A DNA stretch of 64,000 nt from Apiospora phragmitis (GCA_038363925.1 JAQQWL010000011.1:5022001-5086000), one strand, 5' to 3'. Positions 48,637 to 61,055 are shown, counted from the first letter of the stretch. Made by a program: numbers and translations. The notes: a model not told the origin generated them from the sequence alone.

Positions 48637-51600
48637 TCACCGGGGCATCCCTAGCGACGGTACTTCGACCTCGCTCAGGTCAGGCACACCTTCGTCCCGC
48701 CGGCGATCAATGAAGCTGTTGCACTCCGCCACCACCAAGCTCCATTCCGCCAGAGCCCGGCCCGAATACTTCGCCCCTCTCTCCAGATGGCTACCTGGTT
48801 TGGTGCCGTGCACGAATGCTTCCGTCAGAGGCGTCGTGGTGCGGCCTTGGTCCAGCGATGACTGATTGCTGCTGATGCGTTCGATGCTTGCACTTTGGCT
48901 ACCCCGCCGATCCATCGTTCTCGACGACCGGGGGCTTGCCGACGTTTCCGACAATTCGGCGTTTTTCGCCGCCTCGATCAATCCGCTTTGCGCGCTGCCC
49001 GACACCGCTCGCGTTGGTGCAGGCCGGCCCGGCGATAGTACATGACAGCTGTTTCCTATGTCCGAGAACCCCAGCTGAGAGTGGGCTGGCAGTGGCAGGC
49101 GCGGCTGCGTCAAGATACGTTCCACCGGAGGCATCAGGTTCGGCCCGTTCCAGGAAAGAGTGAACTTGAAGACATATCGCAGGCTCTCGTAGATAGGCGA
49201 AGAACCTATACTATCCGTATCCGAAGCGGGAGGCGTCACCGGGTTGCTTGCTCCCTTCGGCGGGGGTGCTGGCTTGCGGGCCGTTGTGCCATCCCGTACT
49301 GGTGGCTCGGCACCTTCACCATTGCTGTTGTTCGACAAATGGAGGACTCTGCCTAGCAGGTTCCATTTCTTCTTGTAGGCTGCAGCGTCCGTATCTGGCG
49401 GGCTCACAAACTCGAGCGGGGACGGCGCTGTTGACGTACACTCCAGCGGGTTGAAGGACGTGGAGAACGAGTCGAACCCTACCATGAGCCCCGGCTGCGC
49501 TCCAGGGGCTTCAGTGCGGATGATCATGAACCGCTTGCCCGGAGCGGGTGTAGCGGGGGCAGTCGATGGCGCACTGTGATTTTTCTCTCCTTCGGCTGCA
49601 TCACGAAGCCATTGGTAATGAGACCAAACAGTCCCAAGACGTGCGGCCGCGAGTTGGAACATCCGGCTATATACATTTGGTCAGTAAGGATTTTTTTAGA
49701 TATAGTTTTTATCTCTCCATCAATTGACGGATACAGTGCATCAACGTACATATCCGAGTCATTCGCGCTGCCGTCATTGCGGCAGATGCGCCAGCAAAGC
49801 AGACGCATGTAGTATGCTCTCACCATCGGGCACCAGTTATTGAATAACTTGTTGAAAGTGTCTTCGGTCAGAAGCCAGCCCTGGCAAATGGCCTCCTTTT
49901 GAGCTTGCTCACTCGTAGCAACATCCCAGATAGAGAAGACCAGAGAGAGCACTCGAACTTCGGACATGGTGTGGTTCGAGTCAAGGATTTTCTGGCACGC
50001 CTCAAGCCAGAATGGCCAGTCTACGTATTCGAGAGACATGCGGCCCATGCCGAGGAAATCTCGGTATGCAGCCAATGACTCCTCGAGAAAGTCGCACAAC
50101 GTGAAGCATGCGTTGTGGTCAAACTGGCATGTCCTCTTGGCTGCAGCCTTCATGAGCGCCATGAACGCCTCAGCAAACGAGTGCCGAGCACCTGGAAACG
50201 CCATCGAGCTCGTAGATAAGAAGTCCTTGAGAAGAGCAATAAGGCGGTTTTCATTCATGCCTCTGCTGATGTTGTTGTTGAGGTTCATGGGTAGTGCCAT
50301 AGCCGATGCATCTGCTCCCTCGGAAAGCGGCAGTCCCATGGAAGCCTCGAGGCCTGCTTGCCTGTGTATCGTTGAGTCTAAGGTGGCTAGGAGCTGCGCG
50401 TTGACTAACACAAACGCAGGTGCGCGCCCCTTCTCCGCCAGCGGGAGGTCCGGAGGCATGAACTCCTCGGCGAGGATATAATAGTATTTGCAAAAAAGGA
50501 AGAACAGGTCGGTGTCGTGCCCCCTCCATCTCGATACCCATTGGCCATGCCAAGCGATCTTGGCAGCGGCCAGTGGCAGTTGCGCAGCTTGTCGTAAAGA
50601 TTGGACCATCGCCCTCACAGATGACCAGCCGAGATTTTCTAGATTCGGCGGGAAGAGGGCTACGAGATCTTTACTTCTCCTTTGCTACGCCGGGGTAAGC
50701 GAAACTCGTCGGCAACGCGGCGGAGCACATCGGGAGTTAGAGTCCACAAACGCACGAGGACCTCGGCCACCCCAGGGGCAAAGAAGAACGCGTACGCGCA
50801 AGCTCTCCCCGCAAAGTTGACAAGGCTCAACGGCGCATGACGCTGGGACAGCTTATCCACAACTATGCCATTCTGAGTCACGAGATTGGTGACAAACATT
50901 GTGCGTACGTTGTGCTCGGCCGAATCGGCGAGAAAGTCGGAATCCGCCGTCGAGCTTCGTGAATGGTTGCCAGACTCGTCGCTGTGCGCGCGTTCCTTCC
51001 GCCCAACCGGCTCACGAGGGCTTCGATGTGCTCGGGGACGAATTGCGGTATACACTGACGCCATTCCGGGCGCATCATCAAGATGGTCGTCACTTCAAGG
51101 ACAATAGGCCTATCGACACCCGCAACCGACTGGTTTGCCTTCCCGTCTAGCAAATCCAACAGCCCGATCCACCACTTATTCAAAATGCTGGCCCTAGGCT
51201 CCAATTCCTCGAAACGTAATGCATTGTTGGATGGGTGCAAGGCATATTTGCGCAGAAAGGGGAGGAGAGTGTTGCGCACTACACTGACTTTCATGTGCAC
51301 AGATTTGGCCTGAAATCTGCCGTACTCTGCATCTAGCGCCTTGAAAGCCGACCATAGCGGATCTCGCGGTTGATGTGTTGTAGATGGACGCTGGAGCTCG
51401 TCAGGAACCGTAGTATTGCTGTTTTCTGATGCCGCATTGGAAGCGCGGGTGTTCGTGGCTGAGCTTGCTATAGATGAAGCGGTGCTATCTCCGTCGTTGA
51501 CCGAAATTCCTCTGACCAGCAGGCTCTGCGGGCGCTGCTTCATCTTGGACAGGTAATTGCCTGATTTCCCCAGAGAGTCGCTCGACTTGTTGGCCTCCCG

Positions 51601-52287
51601 GTCCATGGTCGACATAGCTCGCTTGCGAAGGTATTTCGGGGATCTCGTAACCGGCTCATTATTGGGGGAGGGCTCACGACCCTGAGGCTTGTAAGATATG
51701 TAGTCCCTGGCCTCCTTGCTGGGAGAGGGAGAGGGCGATCGAGACGTGGAAATCCAACTGGTTGAGCGTTTTGCCAAGGAAGCAAATGATCCCGAAACCG
51801 ACCTCGACTTGTCCGCCGCCTTCTGTTCTGCATGATGGGGCTCCAGGGGGCTTTGTGGGGGCCTCGAAGCCTTCTTTTCTTGTTCTTGTGAGAGGTCATG
51901 CTCGGACGGCGACTTGGAGCCTGGCATCCATGACTGGCGGCGGGATAAGAGCGACTTGCCTCTTGCTCTGCCCATCTTGTCTGGCTCAGAGGCAGGGAGA
52001 CTCGTGTGGTTCGCATCGGTGCTAGCCGGGCGGTCAGGAACTGGGACGGAGAAGTTGGGGTCGAAATCGAAGTCGGGCAGGTCGAAGGAGGGAATGTCGA
52101 AGGCTGGGAGAGGCGAGAGATGCTTGGTCGTGGTGCTTGGCGATGGTTTTCGTGATGTCATATCAAGGTTTGAGTGAGACAGTCGCGGTCGCTCAGGCAC
52201 CATGTCTGAGAAGGAATGCGAGCGGCGGAACGAATGTGTCGACTCAACGGCTGGGGGAGCCGTCACAAAGACAGTAGGCCCACTCAT
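48637..52287 (-). CDS. DUF1765-like large protein (two frameshifts)
   Basis: About 1190-residue protein of unknown function. It begins MSGPTVFVTAPPAVES (52287). Residues 1-300 are Ser/Pro/Arg-rich and disordered (RRQSWMPGSKSPSE, STSRSPSPSPSKE). The structured part starts with DPLWSAFKALDAEYGRFQAKSVHMKVSVVR and includes RTMFVTNLVTQNGIVVDKLSQRHAPL, HDTDLFFLFCKYYYILAEEFMPPD and SLEYVDWPFWLEACQKILDSNHTMSEVRVLSL, which I take for the fungal DUF1765 family. Intron 49667-49749 (GTACGT ... TATATAG) joins NDSDI to RMFQLAAARLGTVWSHYQ. Single missing bases near 51002-51004 and 50670-50672 split the frame. The C-terminus is again Ser-rich. Family name is from memory of motif patterns and should be verified. 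Confidence 0.65.
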
Positions 52288-54080
52288 ATCATGACTGATT
52301 TAATATGGAAAGGTGCAGATGGGTCTAAAGCTAACCTTGACTTGACCCGTGATAGATGGATGGATGAGCTGATTTTTCGGGTCAAGCACACACGCCTGCA
52401 GGCTGTTGACAAGTAGGTTGTCAACGGCAATGCTAACCTTCCATTGACTGCCAGGCGGGAAGGATGGGGCTGGGAGGGGTTTCGAGGTTTTCAGGATACC
52501 AGGAGCTTGCTTTCGACACCGGACCAAAATATTTAAGGAGCTCCTTTCATGCCGGGCTCGTGGGAAAGAAGAGATCACTGTTGTGACCAGGCTATTGATC
52601 CTCTTTCCTCAACCAACGGGAAGCAGACAAAGAAACACGAACGAGTGTAAGAGGCTCGAAAGCTCGGAACGACTTGTGGACAGGGAGAACAACAGAGGCG
52701 CGAGGCGCAGATGCCAGCACAAACTCAAGGGGGCAAAAAGGTGGTGGTGTTTCAAGTTACTAAGAATATCGATTGGGATCGGTTCGTGTGCTAAGATGAC
52801 AACCTCGGAAATGACGCGCTAGGTTGAGATCGGAAAGAGTTAAGTTCCTACCTGCAGATACTGTAAATAGATGGATAGATCAATGTTAGACCGATCAATG
52901 GCCCTAGAGAGAGAGAGAGAAAACTCTTTCGATTCCGTCTACATGTTTGCCAACACCCTCTACCCAAAGCTGGTCTGGTCTGATGTGTCTACTTAACTAC
53001 ATTATGTACATCTTAATATAATATAATAGGGCGAGGGCCAAGTAAGGCGAGGAGACACAACAGAACAGAAACCCTCACTGAGCAGATGCCTGGGCTAGGA
53101 CTGGTCTGGGTACGTTACAGACAGATAGGACAGTGGAGGGGAAATGCGTATCCACCCACCAACTCGTTGGTTCAGGACGGATTCGGCGGCGGACGCAATT
53201 AGTACATTAGCCCACCTCTGTTGTGCTTGTAGTATGTTCTTCCGAATGTTCTTCAGATTATCCCGACATGTAGATTCATTACCATCGCGCCTCCAGCAAG
53301 TCATTAAATTACGTAGGTAGACGTAGGCAAGGCCGTGTGGAAGCCAGTGCCGGACGCCGGACGAAGGATGGTGGATGGAATAGACCCTTGCACATCTGAA
53401 GAGAGACAGGCGTATCGCCAAGCCTTACCAGCTATTAGGGGCTATATGCCTGCCAAGGAAGGGACTGACTGCTTCGAAAACGTCACTGATGAGAGATCCT
53501 AGGTTAGGGTCATCAGTCTCTCTCTATACCTATGTACTTACTCAACCGTTTGCAGGGCCGAATGCCTGGGATGAGATGGAACATATGAGAAGATGCCCGC
53601 CTGTTCATGGGCGGGAATGACCACGGGCGTGGCTGGCGGCTGGTAGACAGACAACCTTGGAGTCTTCATGTTCGGTCCTCGAGTGTGGAATATCGTACAT
53701 GAAAGTCTGGCCATTTTATGGATAGGCCAATCATGAGATCCAAAAGGTCCGAATAGAAAGTGTAATCGTGTGAGGTATGCATGTACGTACGGTGGTGGGT
53801 GGGTGGCCAGGTAGGTTCCATACCTATCTTTTCATTGGTATCAGGTATCTTGAAGCGTTCACTGGAATCATCAATCTGCTTATCACCCCGGTCGTCGGCT
53901 CGGCAGGAGCTCGATTACCCGCCGACTTAGCCCAGCAGAACAGTTGGTTTTTTGCCGTCTTACTCCGCTTAAATTTTCAGGATAGCTCCCCTCCAGTCCT
54001 TCGGTGCTGCGTGCGGACAAGAGACAAAACCAGCAAAGGACAACAATCTGGTATAGCCAACCTCCAACCATTCCATCGCA
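52288..54080. other. Intergenic, 1.8 kb
   Basis: Divergent promoter region of the DUF1765-like gene and RPF2. Contains GAGAGAGAGAGAG at 52909-52921 and several TAGGTA/ACCTAC-type short motifs. No supported gene, RNA or repeat. Confidence 0.5.
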
Positions 54081-55213
54081 ATGCTTCGCCAAGTGTGAGT
54101 CCGCCAGACCGCAACGACTCTTCGCAGACTTACTCACATGTGCATGATAGGAAACCGCGCAACGCGCGATCGAAGCGAGCCCTGGAGAAGCGAGCGCCCA
54201 AAGTCGTGGAAAACCCCAAGACTGCCCTTTTCCTGCGATATGTAAGTCTTCTACCCTACTCTACCGGTCTGCGACGCTTGTGGCACAATTGGACTCACAA
54301 GCAGTATAGACGACCTGCTCTGAAATTTGTCAGAATGCGCTCGGCGACCTTTATGCGCTCCGAACGCCACTGGCGAAGCGCTTCACCAAGAAGAACGACA
54401 TTCACCCCTTCACAGATCCGGCCAGTCTAGAGTTCTTCTCGGAACGAAATGACTGCAGTATGTTCGTCTTTGCTTCGAGCTCCAAGAAGCGGCCTCATAC
54501 TCTGACCTTGGGGAGGACCTTTGGCCACAAGATTCTTGACATGATGTACGTTTGGAGCTGTACCCCCCTTTCGTCCCACGGCTAACCCGTGTACCCATCT
54601 TAGTGAGCTCTCTCTTGAGCCTGAAACATACCGACAGATCTCGCAGTTCAAGACACGGAAACCTGCCATTGGCTTGCGGCCAATGCTGGTCTTCTCAGGT
54701 ACCGCCTTCGACTCTCCGACGGCCAATGAGTACACCATGGCCAAGAGCATGCTCACCGAGCTGTTCACTGGAGACACCTCCGGAGACAAGATCGATGTCG
54801 AGGGCCTGCAGTATCTGATTAACATCTCTGCCGATGAGCCGGCCGGAGACGAGGTGAAGCCGGCCATCCACGTGCGCGTATACATGATTAGCACAAAACG
54901 GAGCGGGCACAAGGTTCCGCGCGTAGAGGTGGACGAGGTTGGACCCCGCATGGACTTCCGACCCGGCCGTGTCCAGGAACCGCAGGAGGACATGTGGAAA
55001 GAGGCGCTCAAGAAGCCCAAGGCCGGTGAGGAGAGGACCAAGAAGAATGTTTCGACCGACTTGATGGGCGACAAGCTGGGTAGAATCCATCTGGGTAGAC
55101 AGGATTTGGGCGATCTGCAAACCAGAAAGATGAAGGGTCTCAAAAGGAGTCGCGACATGCAGGACGAGGATACTGCGATGGCCGAGGACGACACAGCGAA
55201 GAAGAGCAAATGA
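54081..55213 (+). CDS. RPF2: Ribosome biogenesis protein Rpf2 (Brix domain)
   Basis: Nucleolar 60S assembly factor that, with Rrs1, brings the 5S RNP (5S rRNA, Rpl5, Rpl11) into pre-60S particles. Exons: 54081-54094, 54151-54241, 54310-54545, 54604-55213; 316 residues, near the usual size. Exon 1 encodes only MLRQ and part of Val. The spliced start reads MLRQVKPRNARSKRALEKR, then TALFLRY-TTCSEICQNALGDLYALRTPLAKRFTKKNDIHPF, SLEFFSERND, and KKRPHTLTLGRTFGHKILDMIE: the Brix-family signature. The acceptor at 54309 (TATAG) was chosen over 54333 because it restores TTCSEIC, a conserved segment. The C-terminus is basic then mixed charge. No frameshift. Introns 56, 68 and 58 nt. Confidence 0.93.
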
Positions 55214-55962
55214 TGCGCTTCAGAGTATACCTAGGTTGGGAACATGATGATGGCGTTCAGGCGTACGATACATTGAGAAGGTCTACATATGGAGCGAGTG
55301 ACATGGGCATCATGCAACGACGTGCAGCTTTTGTATCTATAGAAAATCCCATGTCGTCCGCCGCGCTTCTCCGCGCAAAATGTATGCCTGAACAGAAAGC
55401 GTGCTACGTCTCGTGATTGTTCCAGAAGCTGTTGAGAGCTGCATATTTAGTTACTCGTCCTGGCGAATTTCCGCCGGGCCTGGTAAAGCGCATAAAAGGC
55501 CGGACATGAAGTACTTTGCGGACAGTCGGGTACCTACTTGGGGAGTGTGTTAAAACGGGTCGCTTAAATGCCCCTCACAGTAAGTACCCCGATTCCTATG
55601 GTGCTCATTTGCATCTACACTGGGCACTGTACGGGCTGGGGGTAGGCTAAAGTAGACGCCTAAGCCAACTCGGGGCTGGTACCAGGCTGCCAGGCTGCAG
55701 GGTGCTAGGGTGCTAGGGTGCTAGGTTAGGGTGCGTCAATCATCGACTTCAAACGGAATGTGAACAGGCTCAACGGGTGTGCTACGTACGTCCCAGACTT
55801 GCGCCTACCAAAACTCCTACTACTCAGTATATCCCCGTCCGTCCGCATCTGAGCACCTCCGCATCGCAGCTCACCATCCTTTGCGACAACACTCGTTCTG
55901 GGAGCAGCATGTGAGGTCACACTCACACCTAGCGGCTTTTCATCATCAAATGCGGTGGAGCT
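55214..55962. other. Intergenic
   Basis: RPF2 3' region and promoter of the DUF1746 gene. Contains GGTGCTAGGGTGCTAGGGTGCTAGG tandem units (GGGTGCTA, 55700-55724, split here) and no gene. Confidence 0.5.
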
Positions 55963-57191
55963 ATGAACCATGATCCCTCCCCAATATCGCTGGCGGACTC
56001 TCACTCGACTTTGCCCCGTCGCCACGACGAGACTGCCGCCGCTCCCCCCGGCCTTGGCGACGACGGCGAGAGGCAAGACGATGCCGCTCCAGCAAATACC
56101 GGTGCACGGCGATCCTCGCTATCCAAGAAGGCAAAAGAAGGCCTCGCCAAGAAGCTGGCCTTCCTGACACACCTGCTCGGGTGCTTGGATACTCTCATCT
56201 ACGCCGAGCTATGCACATTATACTACATGGAGTACGCCGCATCAGATTTCCCATGCCTTTGCCGAATGAAGCAGTCGCTAACTTGGCATGTGACAGGTGT
56301 TCGTTCTTCCGGCTGTTCCTTCGATGGCTGCCGCAATGGACCTATTTGACCCCCAAGCCCGAAAACATCGTATTTCTCCTTCCCAACTACCAGGCTAGCG
56401 CCATCGTCGGGCCAAACCTCCTCTGCATGCTCCTTCACATCGTGACCTCGTTGCCCCAGGCCAGCGAAGCATCGAGAGGCTATCTTCACGGCGGTGTTTT
56501 GGTCGACTTCGTGGGCCAAAGACCTCCAACCTCGAAATTTACATTGCTGCTGCTCGACGCAATACTCCTAGGCCTGCAATGCTTTATGCTGGCCGTTAAT
56601 ATGGAGAGGGACAAAGTGCGCAAGATCATAAAGCCTACGCGAAGCAGAGCGACCAGTGGGGGGAGGGCAGGGGTCAGCACGCGACCTACCTCGAACCAGG
56701 ATCATGACGCCGAGGAGCGCGGCATTCATAGGGATGCGCCCGCAGCGGGCCAAACGGACGAGGTTACGACAGGGACATCGGCAATGGGCGATCTCGAGGG
56801 CTCTGCAGAAGTTACAGAAGCCGGGAGCATCATCACGTCTAGAGGCGCCGAAGCCCGACGGAACAGTGGCTATGAAGAGCTTGGCGATGTACTGAACTCA
56901 GGAAATGCCACCTTGGCGGATTTCCACGTGCGGGATGCCCTTCGGACGGCCTGGAGTGATCGCCTGAACACGCCAGAAAGTGGTGCCGCATTCGCATTGC
57001 AGGTTAGTACTAACTTTACATCTCGGTTGGTCCCTGGGTGCCAGCGAAGTGTCCCGCCATCATCTACCCCCTTGTCGTCCCAAGGCTAACCTGTCCTTGA
57101 GCAGAACGTGGGTTACAATGCTACTCTTGCAGCCTTGGCCGCGCAAAGAAACGCGAGACGGGCTACTACTCGAGCCACCCGTACAGGATAG
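55963..57191 (+). CDS. DUF1746 membrane protein (possible Dsc E3 subunit)
   Basis: Predicted membrane protein with the fungal DUF1746 domain. This domain, as I recall, occurs in subunit 4 of the Golgi Dsc ubiquitin ligase that activates SREBP; treat that link as tentative. Exons 55963-56231, 56297-57002, 57105-57191, 353 residues. The N-terminus is disordered (MNHDPSPISLAD). The conserved part reads LGCLDTLIYAELCTLYYME-CSFFRLFLRWLPQWTYLTPKP across intron 1, then FLLPNYQASAIVGPNLLCMLLHIV and RGYLHGGVLVDFVGQRPPTSKFTLLLLDAILLGLQ, with about three hydrophobic helices. A hydrophilic tail ends in NARRATTRATRTG. Introns 56232-56296 (65 nt) and 57003-57104 (102 nt). The gene converges on RCL1 with only 67 bases between stop codons. 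Confidence 0.8.
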
Positions 57192-57258
57192 TTGTAATAG
57201 TATCGCAATTAGCGTTCGATTCCTTGCCAAAAGGTCGCGGTGAATAATGTTTAGCTGT

Positions 57259-58475
57259 TTATGCTACCTTTCTTCCAACGTTGCCCACACCTGTCCCCTT
57301 CACCGAGACTATGATGTCACCCGTGTCATCGTCTTCCACATCCTCATCCCCCAACTACTTGCACCAAAGGTTTTGAGGTCTCTTGCCAGCTCGATGATCT
57401 CCTCGGTGCCAATGACGTCCCTACCTAGTCGCAGCCTACCGACATCCTCGGAGCCTATGGCCATCAGGGTCAAGACGGTGCTGGAGGCGGCGAAACTTGC
57501 ACACCCACCTTTTTGTATTGTCTCGAGGAGTTGATAGGCACACCTCTTGCCAATATCTTCCGGTACCACACCACCCTCGGAGGGCGCGACGACGTCGGCA
57601 GAGTAGAATACGCCTGCGGCGCTCGATTCCGCGACCAAGCTCATGCCAAAGCCTATGCCGATCCTCCTCTTTCCTGCTGTTTTCTCTGTTCCTTGGGTGG
57701 AGGGCGCCTGGTCATACTGAGCGGCCACGTGAATATCGGAGACCAGCGGGTTTAAGACCTCCCTTGCCGAATGTATCATGCGGGCGTTGTTACTGGCCGA
57801 AACGCCGGTCGCGTAGGCCACGCCACGTATTCTCCGTATCCTACCAGGGCTGCGGTTGAGATGTAGCGTCTTGGGCAGGCGGACCTGACTAGCGAATCTA
57901 AGCTCGACAATACCAGCGCCTCCAACGCCCTTGTGGCCTGCGCATGACCGTTGCAGCACGCGCAGCTCGATGCGCATTGCCGGAATGCCGAAGAGATCGT
58001 AAAGAGGTAGAATGGCGGTTCGAAAGGAATCGATGGAGAGGTCGCCCGTCTCGGTAGCGGAGGTAATGACACCCGGCCCAGTGAAGCGCACGTTCATGTG
58101 GGACTTGGAGAAGGGGGCGAGCAGACATAGAGGGATGAGGAAGTAGGTTACGCCGCGAGTACAGTTTGGCGGCAGTTGGTGCCCGATGATGTTGCCTTCG
58201 CCGACGCCGAAGCCTGGGGCAGCACCGGTGATGAGGCCGGGTTGGTATGTTATGGCTGTACCGGTAATAGAAATCTGCATGGAGGAACCGTTGGTAACGG
58301 CCTCAAGGAGGCGTAGGAACGAGACCTCATGGGAGGCCAAACCGGGGTTGGTGGGCGAAGAGGACCGGATCTTGGATATGTGGACAGGACGGCCAGTGAG
58401 GGTGGACAAGACAAGACGTTGGGTGAAATGCCGGTGGCCTGTGAAGCGCAGAAACTCGGGTTTTCTCTCCGACAT
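57259..58475 (-). CDS. RCL1: RNA 3'-phosphate cyclase-like protein Rcl1 (frameshifted end)
   Basis: Nucleolar protein of the cyclase fold, working with Bms1 and U3 snoRNP in early 18S rRNA processing (40S assembly). Start at 58475 (MSERKPEFLRFTGHRHFTQRLVLSTLTGRPVHI), the normal Rcl1 opening; further up the frame is 5' leader. Also visible: EVSFLRLLEAVTNGS, YQPGLITGA, NCTRGVTYFLIPL, FTGPGVITSATETGDLSIDSFRTAILPL and AEDIGKRCAYQLLETIQKGG-like VPEDIGKRCAYQLLE, all typical of Rcl1. The frame ends prematurely after FGASSWG in a run of five C at 57348-57352 (five G in sense); a sixth would give DEDVEDDDTGDIIVSVKGTGVGNVG to the stop at 57259, the expected Rcl1 tail. It is an intronless gene. The indel is probably an assembly artefact. 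Confidence 0.9.
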
Positions 58476-59108
58476 GGTGAATGTTGTGTTGGCCTGTCCG
58501 TCAGCGTAGGTGTGAAGCTTGCTAGAATTCGCACCCACCTTGCCTAAGCACCTAGACTCTCCGGCGTTGAATTCCAATGCTTCGCAACGGGCAGAATTCT
58601 TCAAAATTTAGGCGGTGTGAACGCGTTTACTTTTCAGGTTAGTGCGGGCGGTTCTCGGCTAGGTACCTCTGGCCGTCCTGGGCTGCGCTTGGAGGTACTT
58701 GGCCTGTTAGTGGGGTAGCCCAGGGCCTGGCGTGCCTGGCTCGAGCTGGCTCAGGCTGGTACTTACATGCCCGTACCCAGTCCGGTACCAACCCAGTAGC
58801 CAGTAAGCAACCTGCTAACCTTAGGTACATACCTACGCTCTGCTGCGTAAACGTTAGGTGGCTTTTGAAAAGTGTCAAGATCGCACTCAACTCAAGCCGT
58901 GCTTCGATTTATTTCTCGGACAGGCCCCAGTACCTAACAAGGGGGACACACCAAAAAACCACACAATCTTCTACCACGGCCGACCTTGACGTCGCATACC
59001 AACCCCCAACTGCCACACTCTTTTAATCCATACGTTCGTGGGACTTTGGCAGACGGAGAGGACTCGACTAACCAACCTTGCGACGCTTGCTGCACGCACT
59101 TCGGCACA
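58476..59108. other. Divergent promoter RCL1 / SEC66
   Basis: Head-to-head intergenic region rich in short motifs: repeated GGTACTT/GGTACC-like and CTGGCTC/CTGGCTCAGGCTGG elements at 58660-58800. No gene; a shared regulatory region is plausible. Confidence 0.5.
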
Positions 59109-59925
59109 ATGTTCGATATAGATTGGTGGAGCCTGGCCCTGCCCTTTGGCTACATCTTCGTCCTCGGCAGCTCCTTATATGTATTCTCGACTATCTACAG
59201 AAAGCGCAAGGCTGGTACGTTCCATGCATCCTGGGCCCTGCTTCTTCTGCCACGGACCTGCTAACTCATCTCGCCTCGTATAGCCGAATCCGCCAACCTC
59301 GCCCCTTGGTTCCCCCCACATCTGCAGAAGGAAGTCTACTCGACCTTGCTGGAGCTGGATGCAGACAAGGACCGTAAGACCAAGGTCCCCAGAAGCGTCG
59401 TCCGCGCCGCTCTCCTCAGACGCGCCGTCGAAGATATTGCACGCATCATCCAAGTCCGTCAGGCCAAGCAGGCTTTGAACAATCTACTACAGAGGGGCAG
59501 CGTCGGCGAGGACCTGAACCAGCGCTTCCAGCGTGCCGAGAAGGAGATTGAGGAGGAGCTGAAGGATGTCGTCATGGAAGTCCGTTGAACCTACCCTTCA
59601 CACATGCAAATGACCCCTTTCCACTAATCCATCTCTAGGCCAATGCACTCGCGCCCGGCTGGGGCCAGACCATCTTCCAGTCAGCAAACGAAATCGCCGC
59701 TAACACGGTGCTGCGGTCCCGACTGGACGACATCCAGAACAAGGCCGCGGCCGAGAAGGAGTGGTGGGAGAAGCGACGCGAGACGATTCAGAGCGACTTC
59801 ATGAAGGAGCTGGAAGAGGAGCCGACAAAGGTGGCGCCAAGGCTAGCAGCGACGATGACGCCGTACTGGTCGACTCGGGCACCCCGGTCACCACACCAAG
59901 CAAGAAGAAGAAGGGCAAGAAATAA
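59109..59925 (+). CDS. SEC66: Translocon subunit Sec66/Sec71 (frameshifted tail)
   Basis: ER membrane subunit of the Sec62/63 complex for post-translational protein import. Start ATG 59109; exons 59109-59214, 59284-59579 and 59639 to the end. MFDIDWWSLALPFGYIFVLGSSLYVFSTIYRKRKA gives one N-terminal membrane anchor (about residues 8-28). The cytosolic part reads ESANLAPWFPPHLQKEVYSTLLEL, PRSVVRAALLRRAVEDIARI and LAPGWGQTIFQSANEIAANTVLRSR, characteristic of Sec66. The last part is out of frame: after MKELEEE a single missing base at about 59817-59823 separates it from GAKASSDDDAVLVDSGTPVTTPSKKKKGKK (stop 59923-59925), the expected tail. Read without correction the frame runs on to 59938 with an unrelated basic end. 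Intron 2 uses the weak donor GTCCGT. Confidence 0.85.
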
Positions 59926-60281
59926 GACCGGCATGTAATCTGGAAATAATACCTTGGGCCGGTGCTTGCTATAGCAGGCCGCAACCGCTCTGCATCACAT
60001 TGGCGTTCAGGCAGGGCATGCGGGATCCCCCACCATGGGGCGTTGCAATCGTGGTTCTCTACTCCATGGGTGCTTTCTTCTGTGGCTTGTTGCTGAATTT
60101 TAAGCATGAAAACAAAATCTTATTAAGTCAGGTAAAATGCCCGAATCAAATATAGATCCCACCTGCAAACGAGTGCCTGTGGGGGAAAACGAGGGCGTGG
60201 AAGTGAACAGGTATCTGTCTGTCAAATCTCCGTGCAATCTTTATACTCAACATGTACCCCCCCTTCCTTCCGGGACTCACA
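59926..60281. other. Intergenic (tail-to-tail)
   Basis: 3' regions of SEC66 and the hypothetical minus-strand gene. No feature recognised. Confidence 0.5.
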
Positions 60282-61055
60282 CTACCAGGGCATTTTCCGC
60301 CTCCACATCTCTTCTTCGTCTCTCCACCTTGCCTGTCTGGCCTCCTCCATGAGCTGTTCTTCCGATTTGCTGTTTACCGGTGTCTCGCAGCCCCGTAGCC
60401 CGATAAACTTGCCGATCTTGCGCCGCTTCTCTTCGAGCGGCATGGATGGGCTCCACAAGACGGGGCACGGGTAGTGGCGGGTCCAGACGCAGGGCGTGCG
60501 CTGATGGTAGAAGGACGCCAGCGACTCGAGCTCGTGGTCCGTCAGAAGCCAGAAGTTCAACAGGGTCGTCGGGAACTGCGGGTGCACGTCCCCGGTTGTG
60601 AGCTGAACGAGGGGCGCGAGGGGGAGCGCCATCTGCCTCACTTTCTCCCGGAAGGCCGTGTTCTCGGCGGCGCGCCGTGACGTCAGGGTCGGCGGCGGCC
60701 GCGACGATGGTGCGGCGATGCCAGCGGTGGCATCCTGGCACCCGTGGATGCCCGTGCAGCGGTCGATCTGGGCCGCCAGGGGCGCTGGGGGTGATGGCGT
60801 CACATTAGATGCCGTGACGGGCGACATGGGCATCGCTTCGCTGTCCAGATCCAGATCCATCTCCAGATCGAACGAGGACATGGAGGAGGGCAGCGAAGAT
60901 GTGGAGAACTGGCTCTCTGCTGGCGAATACGCCGTGGAGGGCGACGGGAAGTCTGTATCCATGGGACTTGAGTGTTGTGTGTTGTCCATGGCTATATCCG
61001 TCGGTGAGGTGGGATAGGACGGGGAGGGCGGAAGACGTGTGTGCTCAAAGGGCAT
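60282..61055 (-). CDS. Conserved-looking hypothetical protein
   Basis: Open frame of 339 codons from 61301; I prefer the Met at 61055 (MPFEHTRLPPSPSYP), giving 257 residues, because the upstream part resembles leader sequence. The first half is Ser/Pro/Asp-rich and disordered (SSFDLEMDLDLDSEAMPMSPV). The second half is ordered: LNFWLLTDHELESLASFYHQRTPCVWTRHYPCPVLW, then EEKRRKIGKFIGLRGCETPV and a charged C-terminal helix EEQLMEEARQARWRDEEEMWRRKMPW. I recognise no named domain and propose no function. The Trp/Cys-rich block followed by IGKFIGLRGC suggests a conserved module worth a profile search. Confidence 0.6.
   Translation of the reverse strand: MPFEHTRLPPSPSYPTSPTDIAMDNTQHSSPMDTDFPSPSTAYSPAESQFSTSSLPSSMSSFDLEMDLDLDSEAMPMSPVTASNVTPSPPAPLAAQIDRCTGIHGCQDATAGIAAPSSRPPPTLTSRRAAENTAFREKVRQMALPLAPLVQLTTGDVHPQFPTTLLNFWLLTDHELESLASFYHQRTPCVWTRHYPCPVLWSPSMPLEEKRRKIGKFIGLRGCETPVNSKSEEQLMEEARQARWRDEEEMWRRKMPW

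Noticed and set aside
53777..54430. 217-codon plus frame overlapping RPF2 start
   Set aside because: It reads through RPF2 introns in the wrong frame downstream; only its middle coincides with real RPF2 exon 2.
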